From SFWF01 sp045539925 (GTDB lineage: Bacteria > Bacillota > Clostridia > Oscillospirales > Acutalibacteraceae), in the NCBI GenBank assembly GCA_045539925.1, contig JAZQGH010000121.1:1-64000 (forward strand): a stretch of 64,000 bases of DNA, read 5' to 3'. Positions within the stretch are counted from its first letter, which is position 1. Each line of letters starts with the position of its first letter. This document shows positions 15,282 to 25,116 of the stretch, one piece after another. The notes below the pieces were generated by a model. That model saw nothing but the letters and a program-made list of their open reading frames with translations. It searched no databases and had not been told where the DNA came from. The position numbers and the translations under genes are program-made.

Positions 15282-16817
15282 ATGAAAAAAAGAAAACGAC
15301 AAAAGAAATCTGCACCCCCGGCAAAGAAAATTGAACCAGCAATCAATAAAGCTGTCATATATGCCCGCTATTCGAGTGAGCATCAGAACGAGCAGTCAAT
15401 CGAGGGTCAGATACGAGTATGCACCGATTATGCCGAGCGTAATGGTATTGTCATTGTTGATACGTATATCGACAGAGCCACAACAGGAAGAAACGACAAC
15501 CGTTCAAGCTTTCAGCGAATGATAAAGAACTCGGCAAAAGGTGAATGGAGTATCGTTCTTGTGTACAAGTTAGACAGATTTTCACGTAATAAGTACGATA
15601 TGGCTACAAACCGAAAAGAATTACGTAACAACGGTGTTAAACTCATTTCTGCCTCAGAGAATATTCCAGACACGCCAGAAGGAATATTACTTGAATCACT
15701 GCTTGAGGGTATGGCAGAATACTACTCCGCTGAGCTATCTCAAAAGACACTTCGCGGTCAACGTGAATCACGGTTAAAAGGTAATTATCCAAACGGTGTT
15801 CCTATTGGATATAAGCTTGTTAATGCAAAGGTAGAAGTTGACGAACAATCTGCCCAAATAGTGAAAACTATGTTCCAAGAATGTGCAAACGGTAAGACAA
15901 CAGCTGAGATTCTCAACGTGATTAATTGCATGGGATATCGAACTAAAAAAGGAACCCCCTTTACCCATAAAGGTTTGGAGGCAATTTTACATAACGAAAG
16001 ATACATAGGGATTTACAGACATCACACCGAAGGCGAGTACACTAATATTTTTCCACCCATTATTTCAAAAGAGCTCTTTGAGGAAGCACGACTTGCACGT
16101 GCTAATAACAAAAGCCGCGGACGACCTCAATTAACCGACTATTTCCTTTCCAAAAAATTAACGTGTGGGCTTTGCGGTGAACCTTTTGTGGTCTTGAATA
16201 CTACAAGTGAAACCGGTAAAACTAATTACTACTATCGGTGCAAAGGACGGCGTGAACGCACCTGTACTCTCAAATTTATACGAAAAGAATTCCTCGAAGG
16301 AGTCGTTGTTGATGCCGTCATTCAAGCATTAAATACTCCAGACAACATAGAAGCTTTAGCAAGTAAAATAGAAGAGGTAAATAAACAAAAAACAACGGAC
16401 AATCCGATTATCGCAAAACTGATATCCGAGCAAAAGGCTACCGAAGAAGCTATAAACAACCTTTTAAAAGCAATTACAATGGGCATCACTTCTGACACAA
16501 CGAAACAAAGGCTTGTTGAACTTGAGAAAAAACTTGAGACAATATCTAACGACCTTGAGTTTGAACAAACGAGGGAAATGATAAGCATCTCAAAGGAAGA
16601 GATTAAAAAACACATACTCGATGCTCTCAATGAAAATCCTTCCGTTATGATCAATACTCTTGTAGAAAAGATAGTGCTCTTCCCCGATAAGGTTGAAATC
16701 TTCTTTAAGCTTACGAACAAGAAAAGGCCTGATGAGTCATATCATCAGGTCTTTGCTTTTTTCACTAAGGACTTCGAAACAAAGGAGGGCATATTAAGAG
16801 TACAGATTTTCATATAA
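15282..16817 (+). CDS. large serine recombinase 3
   Basis: 511 residues. A Lys/Arg-rich 23-residue N-terminal extension precedes the resolvase domain, catalytic Ser31. Then come the recombinase domain, a zinc ribbon CGLCGE...YYRC, a coiled coil and a tail with PDESYHQVFAFFT, matching recombinase 1. GAAAGGAG precedes the ATG. It has its own promoter after a 139-nt gap. As the last gene before the dyads and the bidirectional terminator, it probably marks the right end of the integrated element. Confidence 0.93.
   Translation: MKKRKRQKKSAPPAKKIEPAINKAVIYARYSSEHQNEQSIEGQIRVCTDYAERNGIVIVDTYIDRATTGRNDNRSSFQRMIKNSAKGEWSIVLVYKLDRFSRNKYDMATNRKELRNNGVKLISASENIPDTPEGILLESLLEGMAEYYSAELSQKTLRGQRESRLKGNYPNGVPIGYKLVNAKVEVDEQSAQIVKTMFQECANGKTTAEILNVINCMGYRTKKGTPFTHKGLEAILHNERYIGIYRHHTEGEYTNIFPPIISKELFEEARLARANNKSRGRPQLTDYFLSKKLTCGLCGEPFVVLNTTSETGKTNYYYRCKGRRERTCTLKFIRKEFLEGVVVDAVIQALNTPDNIEALASKIEEVNKQKTTDNPIIAKLISEQKATEEAINNLLKAITMGITSDTTKQRLVELEKKLETISNDLEFEQTREMISISKEEIKKHILDALNENPSVMINTLVEKIVLFPDKVEIFFKLTNKKRPDESYHQVFAFFTKDFETKEGILRVQIFI
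16728..16761 (+). terminator. terminator-like hairpin inside recombinase 3
   Basis: CCTGATGA (16728-16735) pairs with TCATCAGG (16742-16749), followed by TCTTTGCTTTTTT. It is placed in the same coding block as the hairpin in recombinase 1. Confidence 0.45.
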
Positions 16818-16888
16818 AAGCCAATAATAGCGTTTTCATTTTTACCACAAAATACACACATTTAAACATCGTTTTTACATTTTTCATC

Positions 16889-16933
16889 TAACGTGTAACA
16901 ACACGTTATTAATACATATTACGTAGTAATATG
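16889..16933. other. paired dyads, candidate attachment site
   Basis: Two perfect dyads stand side by side, 72 nt after the last recombinase: TAACGTGTAACAACACGTTA (16889-16908) and CATATTACGTAGTAATATG (16915-16933). Size and position suit a serine recombinase binding site at an element end. No second copy was recognised in the window. The rest of 16818-17160 is AT-rich with a terminator and no gene. Confidence 0.45.
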
Positions 16934-16980
16934 AAGCTCCAAAAAAGCGCAAGTTTATTGTGATACTACCCCGTGAGACT

Positions 16981-17016
16981 AAATAAGACCAATCCGAACG
17001 CGGATTGGTCTTATTT
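16981..17016. terminator. bidirectional intrinsic terminator
   Basis: A perfect 16-bp stem (16981-16996 with 17001-17016), AACG loop and T tract on the plus strand. The stem begins with AAAT, which gives a short T run on the other strand. It separates the recombinases from the convergent aldo/keto reductase gene. Confidence 0.75.
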
Positions 17017-17160
17017 TTTGCCTAAAAAGGGTGTTTTTGCACTATTTTTAGCATTTTTTCACTATTTTACACATAATTTTATAGTTTTTCGTAATTGGAA
17101 AATCAGATGCAGCAAAGCATTTAACTCTCCATTTTTCTTTTTTACAAAAAATGCACCATT

Positions 17161-18153
17161 TTATTCTGCAAGGATATCATCGATTTCTGCGAGCTCCGCG
17201 GCGGTAAGCGGCGTGCCTTCAAGGGCACGAACGTTTTCCTCAATCTGCTCGGGCTTGCTCGCACCGATGAGTGCACTTGTCACAATCGGATTTCGTAGTG
17301 TCCAAAGAAGTGCAAGCTGTGCCATGGTCTGACCGCGACGCGACGCGATTTCATTAAGCCTGCGGACGACGGCGAGCTTGTCCTCGGTTACGTCATTTAC
17401 ACACAGGAATCTTGGATCATTTATTGCACGGGAATCACGTGGTATGCCATTCAGATAGCGATTTGTCAAAATGCCACCTCTAAGCGGTGCAAATGCAACG
17501 CATCCAACACCTTCTTTTGCCAACAAATCCGTAAGTCCTCGCTCAATAGAGCGATTCAGCATAGAATAATTCGGCTGATGGACCAGCATGGGCGTTCCCA
17601 TTTTTCGCAAAGTTTCAATAGCAACCTTGCTTTGCTCTGCATCATAATTGGAGATGCCAACGTAAAGAGCCTTTCCGCTTCGAACGATCTGATCCAAGGC
17701 TCCCATGGTTTCCTCGATTGGTGTGCTTGGATCAGGACAGTGGTGATAGAAAATATCAACGTAATCGAGATGCATCCTCTTTAACGACTGATCAAGACTT
17801 GAGATGAGATATTTGCGGCTTCCGCCACTTCCGTATGGACCCTGCCACATATCAAAGCCCGCTTTGGTAGAGATCACAAGCTCGTCACGGTGGGTATGAA
17901 AATCCCGATCCATGTGAATACCGAAGCTGCGTTCCGCTTCTCCATACGGAGGACCGTAATTGTTGGCAAGATCAAAGTGGGTAATGCCAAGGTCGAACGC
18001 CCTGCGAAGCATGCTTTGCTGCTGTTCAAATGAAGTAATAGCCCCAAAGTTATGCCACAATCCGAGAGAAATCGCAGGGAGAAGCAAGCCGCTTTTTCCC
18101 ACGCGACGATACGACATCCTTTGATAACGGTCAGATGCAGGTTGATAATTCAT
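17161..18153 (-). CDS. YghZ-type aldo/keto reductase
   Basis: 330 residues. It opens with the subgroup hallmark MSYRRVGKSGLLLPAISLGL. The catalytic tetrad is visible: Asp61, Tyr66 (NNYGPPYGEAE), Lys97 (STKAG) and His137 (YHHCPDP). NADPH-dependent; E. coli YghZ reduces L-glyceraldehyde 3-phosphate and methylglyoxal. ATG at 18151-18153 with AAAGGA 8 nt upstream; the longer frame has no site. It follows pgmB after 153 nt, so it may detoxify sugar-derived aldehydes in this locus. Confidence 0.88.
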   Translation of the reverse strand: MNYQPASDRYQRMSYRRVGKSGLLLPAISLGLWHNFGAITSFEQQQSMLRRAFDLGITHFDLANNYGPPYGEAERSFGIHMDRDFHTHRDELVISTKAGFDMWQGPYGSGGSRKYLISSLDQSLKRMHLDYVDIFYHHCPDPSTPIEETMGALDQIVRSGKALYVGISNYDAEQSKVAIETLRKMGTPMLVHQPNYSMLNRSIERGLTDLLAKEGVGCVAFAPLRGGILTNRYLNGIPRDSRAINDPRFLCVNDVTEDKLAVVRRLNEIASRRGQTMAQLALLWTLRNPIVTSALIGASKPEQIEENVRALEGTPLTAAELAEIDDILAE

Positions 18154-18306
18154 AAAGAATATCCTTTCTAAATATAAATACACTTAGTCTATGCCGAAAC
18201 TCTTTAACAGAAGAAGCAATATATCCGTGAAACGATCCGTAATCGGCTGAATAGTCCTAAACACGTGACATTCCTTCCGAATCATTTTCCGGACACACCT
18301 AATTAA

Positions 18307-18942
18307 TTATTTAAGATGCTCCAGAATATCGCTAAGGAACGTAAGGTTGTAGTCCGCGGCTTTGTTTTGAGAAGCGTCTCCAACAGCGAAGGTGAGCATA
18401 TTCGCAGCCTTACCCGCTTGCACACCTGCTATGGCATCCTCGACAACGACCGCCTCATCACTTGCCAATGATAGCTTCCTTGCGGCAACAAGAAACACGT
18501 CTGGGTCCGGCTTTGATTTATTAATATCGCTGCCATCTGCAATTGCATCAAACATATTTAAAAGTCCAACGTGCTCAAGTATCCTTTTAGCATTTCTGCT
18601 TGATGAGCCGATGGCAATTTTATATCCTCTTTTCTTCAAGGTCAGAAGAGTATTCATAACGTCTTCAGAAACGTCCTTTTCGCTCATATTTGACAAAAGC
18701 TCAACGTAGAGGTTGTTTTTCTTCTCAGCAAGTGCCTTTTTCTCCTCGTCGGAATAGGCCACGCTCGATCTTTCAAGCACGATATCAAGGCTGTCCATTC
18801 GAGAAACGCCGCGAAGTCTGTTGTTGATCACCTCATCAAAGTAAATACCAAGCTCGTCTGCAAGCGTTTTCCAAGCTAAGTAATGATATTTATCGGTGTG
18901 AACTATCACGCCGTCCAAATCAAAAATTACACCTTTAATCAT
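18307..18942 (-). CDS. pgmB: beta-phosphoglucomutase
   Basis: 211 residues of the HAD superfamily. It has FDLDGVIVHTDKYHY (nucleophile Asp8, acid/base Asp10), RLRGVSRMDSL, GSSSRNAKRIL and VVEDAIAGVQAG, the beta-PGM set. It turns beta-glucose 1-phosphate into glucose 6-phosphate, the expected step after GH65 phosphorolysis. ATG at 18940-18942 follows GGGAG and overlaps the end of the GH65 gene by 8 nt, implying coupling; another in-frame ATG is at 18952-18954. Confidence 0.93.
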   Translation of the reverse strand: MIKGVIFDLDGVIVHTDKYHYLAWKTLADELGIYFDEVINNRLRGVSRMDSLDIVLERSSVAYSDEEKKALAEKKNNLYVELLSNMSEKDVSEDVMNTLLTLKKRGYKIAIGSSSRNAKRILEHVGLLNMFDAIADGSDINKSKPDPDVFLVAARKLSLASDEAVVVEDAIAGVQAGKAANMLTFAVGDASQNKAADYNLTFLSDILEHLK

Positions 18943-20989
18943 CTTTTCTCCCATATACCCTTGTACCCTTAATTGTAGAAATCGACAAGCTTTTTATCTG
19001 CTTTGGAAGCTTAGGACTATTTTTAGCAAAGCCCTCATACAAGGTCAGCCAGGTTCCTCCACAGCTTGCGGGATGTGTGCCGCCAATGTAAAGCTTGCCA
19101 GCAAATTGTTTACTGTTTCCCGATAAATCACAGGTAGCGGTCTGCGTAAACCATCCATAAGCCTCGTCCTGTAGCCCAACCATACAACCGCATCTTGCAT
19201 ACATTGAAGCAGACAGACTTGAGCCATGCTCTGTGTATGGCAAATAAAAGCTATAGTTTGCCCTCTTTACCTCGGTGCTGAATCTATGTGGCAGCACACA
19301 AAGCAGTGCAACCACGTCTGCTTGCTTAATTACTCTTGTCGCAGTTGCAACACCGTTGCTTCCGCCCCAATATTCACTCGGATGCACAAGCCTTGCCCGA
19401 GCGACGCTTGGAAGCACGTCCTCCAGCTTGAAATATCCATCAAACTGCTCAATTATTCCATTTTCATCAGGTGATGGCAGGTAAATCTTACGTTTAAATT
19501 TTTTAATGCATTCTATATCCTTTTTATGTGCTTGGATCAGCTCACTATAATTCTCCGGACTGTGCTTCTTGAGTATTTCAAGTGCCTTGAGGGTCACGCA
19601 AGCAGTTTCGTGAGCCATATAGTTAGTGTACGCATTGTTGTTTACACTATCGTGATACTCGTCGGGGCCCATAACATCAAGAAGCTCAAATCTGTCTTTG
19701 ACGTGATTGTAATAGGCTCTGTAATAATAGAAAAGTGCACATTGGATAAGTGCTTCGGCTCCTCCGTCGGTCAATATTGACAGATCCCTTGTTTGCTTAT
19801 AAACATCAAACAAGCACACGGCGATGTCGGCGGAAATATGAATTTGCTTATCCTTGAAGTATGTTCGCACGGCTCTTCCGGTAAATACATCGATCACATT
19901 GAAATCAGAGCAGGCATCATATCCGTTCTCCTGACTTTCCCAAGCATAAAACGCACCGCTATATCCGTATTCCTTCGCCTTAAGCATTGCACCGGACAGT
20001 CCGTTTATTCTATATCGGATAAGCCGTTTTGCAGTTTCCGGGTCGGTTTTCAGATAAAATGGGATCATAAACATCTCGGTATCCCAGAACACCGCACCCT
20101 TGTACGTTTGCCCTGAAAGTCCTCTTGCACTGATAGAGAGATTTTCCACCTTCGGAGCATAAATTATAAGCTGATAAATACTGTGCTGAACTGCCGTGGC
20201 AAGTTTGTTCTCGTCGTCGATCATTACCCTGCTTCTCTTCCACGTATCACGCCACCACCCGTCATTCAGTCGAACAAGCGTTCCAAAATCTTCAATATTC
20301 TCATTGCTTGCAACCAAATTGGTGTGACTCAACGTACAGTATTTTTCCACCTCAAAGCTCTTACCAATCAACAGGTATTTGTTAAGGAGCTTGCTTTTGC
20401 TTTTTATAACACCCCTCGGCTTTTCCGAGGCCTTTTCGTCCACGGCTACCCACAAGCTTTTGTTCTCGTTTGTGTGTGCAATAACCCTCAGGGGAGACGT
20501 TTCCATTTTATCAACGTAAAAATGCTTACCGTTTATGTTCCAAACGTTACAGTCAATTCCACTGCAAACCGTAATTTCGCATTCCTTGTTGCACTTGATT
20601 TGCAATTTGCTGACCAACAAATCGTTTCGGGTTTGAAGGAAAAATCGACTTGAATGAACACAAACCTCAATACCGTCAACCAGATAAACCGTTTTCCTTT
20701 CAAATATGCCATTGTCAAGGTTAAGGCTTTCCACGTGATCGATTATCTGATTATCACTTAGCTTCGAGTCGTTGATTTTGATTGTCAAATAAAGGGGGTT
20801 AGGCATATTGACCGGCTCTCTCCAGCTGCTGCCGCTTTGGTCATAGAAGCCGCAGGTAGTCAGTGCAACACATTCTTTTTTTGTGTGTTCCTCAAGTGTA
20901 CCTCGGTAACCGTAGCAGCCATTGCCGATTATAAGTCTGTTTCCGCGTGCAATTCTATCGCACAGAATACCTCTTTCCTCTAAAATCAT
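18935..20989 (-). CDS. GH65 glycoside phosphorylase B
   Basis: 684 residues, cytoplasmic. The catalytic-domain motif DVMGPDEYHD carries the acid Glu444; AVFWDTEMF (299-307) is the typical substrate/phosphate loop region. GH65 enzymes split alpha-glucosidic disaccharides (maltose, trehalose, kojibiose, nigerose and others) with phosphate, releasing beta-glucose 1-phosphate. Linkage specificity cannot be read here. The start overlaps the upstream GH65 stop as ATGA. It diverges strongly from its neighbour, so the two probably handle different linkages or chain lengths. Confidence 0.88.
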   Translation of the reverse strand: MILEERGILCDRIARGNRLIIGNGCYGYRGTLEEHTKKECVALTTCGFYDQSGSSWREPVNMPNPLYLTIKINDSKLSDNQIIDHVESLNLDNGIFERKTVYLVDGIEVCVHSSRFFLQTRNDLLVSKLQIKCNKECEITVCSGIDCNVWNINGKHFYVDKMETSPLRVIAHTNENKSLWVAVDEKASEKPRGVIKSKSKLLNKYLLIGKSFEVEKYCTLSHTNLVASNENIEDFGTLVRLNDGWWRDTWKRSRVMIDDENKLATAVQHSIYQLIIYAPKVENLSISARGLSGQTYKGAVFWDTEMFMIPFYLKTDPETAKRLIRYRINGLSGAMLKAKEYGYSGAFYAWESQENGYDACSDFNVIDVFTGRAVRTYFKDKQIHISADIAVCLFDVYKQTRDLSILTDGGAEALIQCALFYYYRAYYNHVKDRFELLDVMGPDEYHDSVNNNAYTNYMAHETACVTLKALEILKKHSPENYSELIQAHKKDIECIKKFKRKIYLPSPDENGIIEQFDGYFKLEDVLPSVARARLVHPSEYWGGSNGVATATRVIKQADVVALLCVLPHRFSTEVKRANYSFYLPYTEHGSSLSASMYARCGCMVGLQDEAYGWFTQTATCDLSGNSKQFAGKLYIGGTHPASCGGTWLTLYEGFAKNSPKLPKQIKSLSISTIKGTRVYGRKDD

Positions 20990-23214
20990 TTTTTAATCTC
21001 CAGTTTGTCTAGGATCGTATATTCTCTACCGTATACGACTAATCTTACGGGTTTTTGTGAATTATTCGCTATGTTTACACCGTTTTTGTCAACTTTTATT
21101 GACAAAAGAGCACCTTCAACGGTAATTTTGAAGCTATATGCCGCCCAGGAATCGGGACAGATTGGATTCAAGGAAATCTTCCCATCGCTGCGAAGACCTG
21201 CAAATCCATATACTATATTAAGCCACGCGGCCGAAATGCTGGTTGTATGCAAGCCCTCGTGTGTGTTGCGATTGTAATCGTCAATATCCATTCGGGTGGC
21301 GAAGGCGAAAAAGTCGTATGCCTGATTATACTCACCGATTTCTGCCGCGAGAATTGAATGAACAGAGGGAGAGAGCGAGGACTCGTGAATACACCTCGGT
21401 TCATAGAACATATAGTTTGCTCTCTTTTGCTCTAGGGTAAAATCACTGTTGTATAAAAGCTGGAACATAAGGACGTCCGGCTGCTTTATCATATCGTTAC
21501 GATAAATTCTATCGTAGCTCCAGGAGTGATAGAGTGGAAACTGCTCATCCGGAATTGAATGTATGTCTACGTGCGGCAATTTGAAATATCCATCGTGCTG
21601 CTCATACAGCTTTGTTTTTTCGTCATACAAAATGAGCATTTTTTCACTACATAGGGCAAAATAATCGGCCTCCTCTTTCGAAACCGAAAGCTCGCGAAGT
21701 CTTTCCTTCGGTAATTCCTGCAGCACGCTCAAGGTGTACGAAAGCGTTTTCTTCGCCATATAGTTAGTGTAGGTATTGTGATTAACCATCATCTGAAATT
21801 CGTCAGGTCCCATTACGCAGTAATAGCCGTAATAGGAATTCGTCGCATCCCACTGACCGCGAGTTACGAGATAACGACAAATCTCAACAAGCATTTCTAT
21901 ACCGTGTGAATACAAAAATTCCTTATCACCGCTAACATTCACGTAGTGGTAAATGCCATACGCGACAGCGGTTGACGGTTGCATCTGCAAGGAAGCATGT
22001 TGCCAGAGAGTACAGGCCTCCTCACCGTTAAGCGTTGCGATCGGATAGCAGGCACCGTCACAGTCAAGATCTCTAGCACGCTTCTTGGCTTCCTCAAGTG
22101 TTCCGTATCTGAACTCAAGCAGATTCTTTGCAGCCTGCAAATTATTGAACAAATAGTAGGGCAGGCAGTAGGTTTCGGTATCCCAAAAGGCGTGTCCCGA
22201 ATAGGCCTCGCCCGTAAGGCCCTTTGCTCCTATATTGCTTCCCTCTTTTGCACCGTGATAGGTCTGCTGAAGCTGGAAAATGCAGAAGCGTATTCCCTGC
22301 TGATTTTGGTCATCGCCCTCAATTTCTATATCGGATTTGCTCCAAAAATCATTCCAATACTCATTGTTACGCTGATATGCTTTAACATATCCCTCTGCAC
22401 ACTGCTCTCTCAGCTCTTTTCTCGCCTGTTCAAGACAGCCTTCACCGCCCTTATCGGTAGCAACCGAGATTAATCGAGTGAATGTCCTTTTGCTCTTTCC
22501 GTCAAGTGCAACCGCAAAGCTCTGCTTTACACCCTTGTTTATTTCTGCAGAAGTAGGAGCCGCCCCCTCCATATCACAATGCATGGCACAGGCAACCCTT
22601 TGATTTATGGAATCGGTGCTGCATTCTATTGCAGCCTGCTCACTCTCTACAACTCTCCAACGAGAAGGATTTCCAAAGTGCTTTTCATCAAAGCTCAGCG
22701 ATGCTTCAACGGTAATATTACACGGCTTGTCGGAGCAAAAAGCGATCTGCTGATATGCCCTGCCACAATGCTCCATATCCAAAAAACGACAAAATTCGGT
22801 TTTAAGTCGGATATCGCCAACCTCCCACACGAGCGATCTGAAAAGCTTTCCCTGCTTCAGATCAAGTGTACGGCTATAGTCGGTGTAAGGCGTGCTTGCC
22901 ATATCCAATACTACATCATCCACGGTAATTCTAATGCCAAAAAAATTGACGCTGTTTACCATATAATGTGTTCTTGTTGCAATTCCACGGTAACCGGTTG
23001 CGGCCTTATCAATCGCATACTCATATATGCCATTTATGTAAGTTCCGATAAGCGACGGCGCGATCGTACCCTCATCAAGAAATCCGCGTGCACCCATAAA
23101 CTCGTTGCCCAGCGAGAAAACCGATTCGGCAACCTTTGAAAACTTGTCACTGAATTCCGATTCAGTAAGACTCCATTTATCTATTTCAAAATGCTTTCTT
23201 GGTGTTTTTCCCAT
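20986..23214 (-). CDS. GH65 glycoside phosphorylase A
   Basis: 742 residues, close to the full length of maltose/kojibiose-type enzymes. N-terminal beta-sandwich, (alpha/alpha)6 barrel with GHAFWDTE (340-347) and VMGPDEFQ (catalytic Glu472), then a small C-terminal sheet. It phosphorolyses an alpha-glucoside to beta-glucose 1-phosphate, cytoplasmic. AAGGAG precedes the ATG. It comes after the ABC permeases and a hairpin, and runs into the second GH65 and pgmB. The exact substrate is unknown. Confidence 0.9.
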   Translation of the reverse strand: MGKTPRKHFEIDKWSLTESEFSDKFSKVAESVFSLGNEFMGARGFLDEGTIAPSLIGTYINGIYEYAIDKAATGYRGIATRTHYMVNSVNFFGIRITVDDVVLDMASTPYTDYSRTLDLKQGKLFRSLVWEVGDIRLKTEFCRFLDMEHCGRAYQQIAFCSDKPCNITVEASLSFDEKHFGNPSRWRVVESEQAAIECSTDSINQRVACAMHCDMEGAAPTSAEINKGVKQSFAVALDGKSKRTFTRLISVATDKGGEGCLEQARKELREQCAEGYVKAYQRNNEYWNDFWSKSDIEIEGDDQNQQGIRFCIFQLQQTYHGAKEGSNIGAKGLTGEAYSGHAFWDTETYCLPYYLFNNLQAAKNLLEFRYGTLEEAKKRARDLDCDGACYPIATLNGEEACTLWQHASLQMQPSTAVAYGIYHYVNVSGDKEFLYSHGIEMLVEICRYLVTRGQWDATNSYYGYYCVMGPDEFQMMVNHNTYTNYMAKKTLSYTLSVLQELPKERLRELSVSKEEADYFALCSEKMLILYDEKTKLYEQHDGYFKLPHVDIHSIPDEQFPLYHSWSYDRIYRNDMIKQPDVLMFQLLYNSDFTLEQKRANYMFYEPRCIHESSLSPSVHSILAAEIGEYNQAYDFFAFATRMDIDDYNRNTHEGLHTTSISAAWLNIVYGFAGLRSDGKISLNPICPDSWAAYSFKITVEGALLSIKVDKNGVNIANNSQKPVRLVVYGREYTILDKLEIKK

Positions 23215-23230
23215 ATTATCTCCTTTTTAA

Positions 23231-23261
23231 AAATGCCCATTGATACACTCAATGGGCATTT
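23231..23261 (-). terminator. intra-operon hairpin between permease and GH65 genes
   Basis: A perfect 13-bp stem AAATGCCCATTGA / TCAATGGGCATTT with a 5-nt loop and a T run, directly after the permease stop. A partial terminator or mRNA-processing hairpin could set transporter against enzyme levels. Confidence 0.6.
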
Positions 23262-23263
23262 TA

Positions 23264-24157
23264 TTAACCTTTCATTCCACTTGTAGCGTTTGTTCCCGTA
23301 ATTTGCTTCTGGAAAATAGCAAAAACTATGATCTGCGGTAAAATGGAAATAGAAAGTGCCATTAAATATTTATCAATTCCAAATCCCATCATATTGGACA
23401 TATTCATTTTTAGGTTGTATATCTTCACCATCACCGTGGCAAGAGAATCGTCCTGAAGAAGCAGATACGGCAGCAGGAAATCCGCCCAGGATGCAGTCAT
23501 TGCAAAAATGCTGACAACACCCACGATCGGACGGCTTAGTGGCAATGCAACCTTAAAGAACATTTGAATTGATCTTGCTCCATCGATCTCGGCGGCCTCA
23601 AACAGCGATCTGGGAATGGTGTCAAAATAGTTTTTGAACATCATAAAATAGTAAGCGTTTGCTCCGTAGAGCAAGCAAAGCGGTATGTACCAGGCGTAGC
23701 CATCAAGCCCAAGCTTTGCTATGTTTGAATAAAGCGGCACAAGACTTGCGACCGCGGGAATCATATAGCTTCCCATAATAAGGCTATACACCAGCTTATG
23801 TCCAATCGGCTTAACGATTGATACCGCATAGGCAAGAAGTCCATTAAATACAACCGCACAAAGCACCGAGCCGGCCATAATAATAAACGTGTTGATGAAA
23901 TATTTGCCAAAATCCACCATCTTCCACACTTCGATAATTTTCGATAAATCTATTGATTCCGGGAAGAATTGAAATGGAGATTTGAAAACGTCATCGGCGT
24001 CCTTAAATCCCGCCAGGAAAAGCCACGCGATCGGAATAATTCCAACCAGGCATGCGGTTATTAATATAAAAATAATGATACCATATAAAACGTGAAAGCG
24101 TTTATGCCGATATTCTATGCCGATTATTAATCCTTCTCGTTTTTTACTTAATTTCAT
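23264..24157 (-). CDS. sugar ABC transporter permease (MalG-like)
   Basis: 297 residues with six predicted membrane segments and the EAA loop FEAAEIDGARSIQMFFKVALP, where the ATPase docks. Family CUT1 importers carry oligosaccharides. It overlaps the first permease gene by 4 nt (ATGA). No ATP-binding subunit gene lies in the window, so a shared MsmK-type ATPase elsewhere is likely. Confidence 0.92.
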   Translation of the reverse strand: MKLSKKREGLIIGIEYRHKRFHVLYGIIIFILITACLVGIIPIAWLFLAGFKDADDVFKSPFQFFPESIDLSKIIEVWKMVDFGKYFINTFIIMAGSVLCAVVFNGLLAYAVSIVKPIGHKLVYSLIMGSYMIPAVASLVPLYSNIAKLGLDGYAWYIPLCLLYGANAYYFMMFKNYFDTIPRSLFEAAEIDGARSIQMFFKVALPLSRPIVGVVSIFAMTASWADFLLPYLLLQDDSLATVMVKIYNLKMNMSNMMGFGIDKYLMALSISILPQIIVFAIFQKQITGTNATSGMKG

Positions 24158-25062
24158 TCCACATCATCCCCCTTTTTTGAGAGCTTGAAATATAGAATAC
24201 TGAGAGAAACAATAATTATCGCCAAAACAACTCCACACGCTGCACCCATACCCGCCTCATGATCAATAAAGGTGTAACGGTAGCAAAGATACATAAGTGA
24301 TATTGATGCGTTATCAGGTCCGCCGGCAGTCATCATCATTGGCTCGTAGAATACCTGGAAAACTGAAATGATCTGCAAAATTAAAAGCAGACGTATGGTT
24401 GGGCTGATCGTTGGCAGGGTTACGTGCCAGATTCTATGGAACAGATTTGCTCCGTCAAGTCTTGCCGCCTCGTAGAGTGTATTATCAACAGCCTGTAACG
24501 ACGACAGATAAACCAGCACAGTAGCACCTGCACCTCGCCAGGTCATTACAAGCACAATCATTGGTATTACCCACTGCGAATTAGATAAAACGGTTATTTG
24601 CTCCATTCCGAACAAGGATAGTATTCCGTTTATCATACTGCCCCTTGAGCCGTCCAAAATCTGTGTCCACATAAGCATTACCGCAACACCTGAGATAATG
24701 CTGGGAAGATACAAAAGGCATCTGAAGCCCGCCTTGAAGTGTATTACCTCGGAGAGCAACAAACCAAGGAACAGAGGAAGCAAAAATCCTATTACAAGTG
24801 ACCAGAAGGCATAGATAAAGGTGTTTTTTAATGCACTGAAAAATGCGGGGTCACTAAACACTCTTTGGTAGTTTTCAAACCATATAAAGTCCTGCTTTTG
24901 AAAACGGTGTACCTCATAAAAGGAATAGGCGATGTTCTCTATCAGCGGTGCCCAAACAAAGAAAGTAAAGAGCACAAGGGTGGGCAACATAATTGCCCAT
25001 CCTCCGATGTTCTTTTTGACTATTACATTCAGCTTGTGCCACTTGCTTTGATTTTTAGTCAT
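24154..25062 (-). CDS. sugar ABC transporter permease (MalF-like)
   Basis: 302 residues, six predicted membrane helices, EAA loop YEAARLDGANLFHRIWHVTLP. It pairs with the MalG-like protein to form the CUT1 channel. It follows the binding-protein gene by 54 nt in the same unit. Substrate inferred as an alpha-gluco-oligosaccharide from the GH65 neighbours. Confidence 0.92.
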   Translation of the reverse strand: MTKNQSKWHKLNVIVKKNIGGWAIMLPTLVLFTFFVWAPLIENIAYSFYEVHRFQKQDFIWFENYQRVFSDPAFFSALKNTFIYAFWSLVIGFLLPLFLGLLLSEVIHFKAGFRCLLYLPSIISGVAVMLMWTQILDGSRGSMINGILSLFGMEQITVLSNSQWVIPMIVLVMTWRGAGATVLVYLSSLQAVDNTLYEAARLDGANLFHRIWHVTLPTISPTIRLLLILQIISVFQVFYEPMMMTAGGPDNASISLMYLCYRYTFIDHEAGMGAACGVVLAIIIVSLSILYFKLSKKGDDVE

Positions 25063-25116
25063 ATCTCTTTACCTCAATGATAACCAAAAGCTTGATCCGA
25101 GATTAATTATCCCGTC

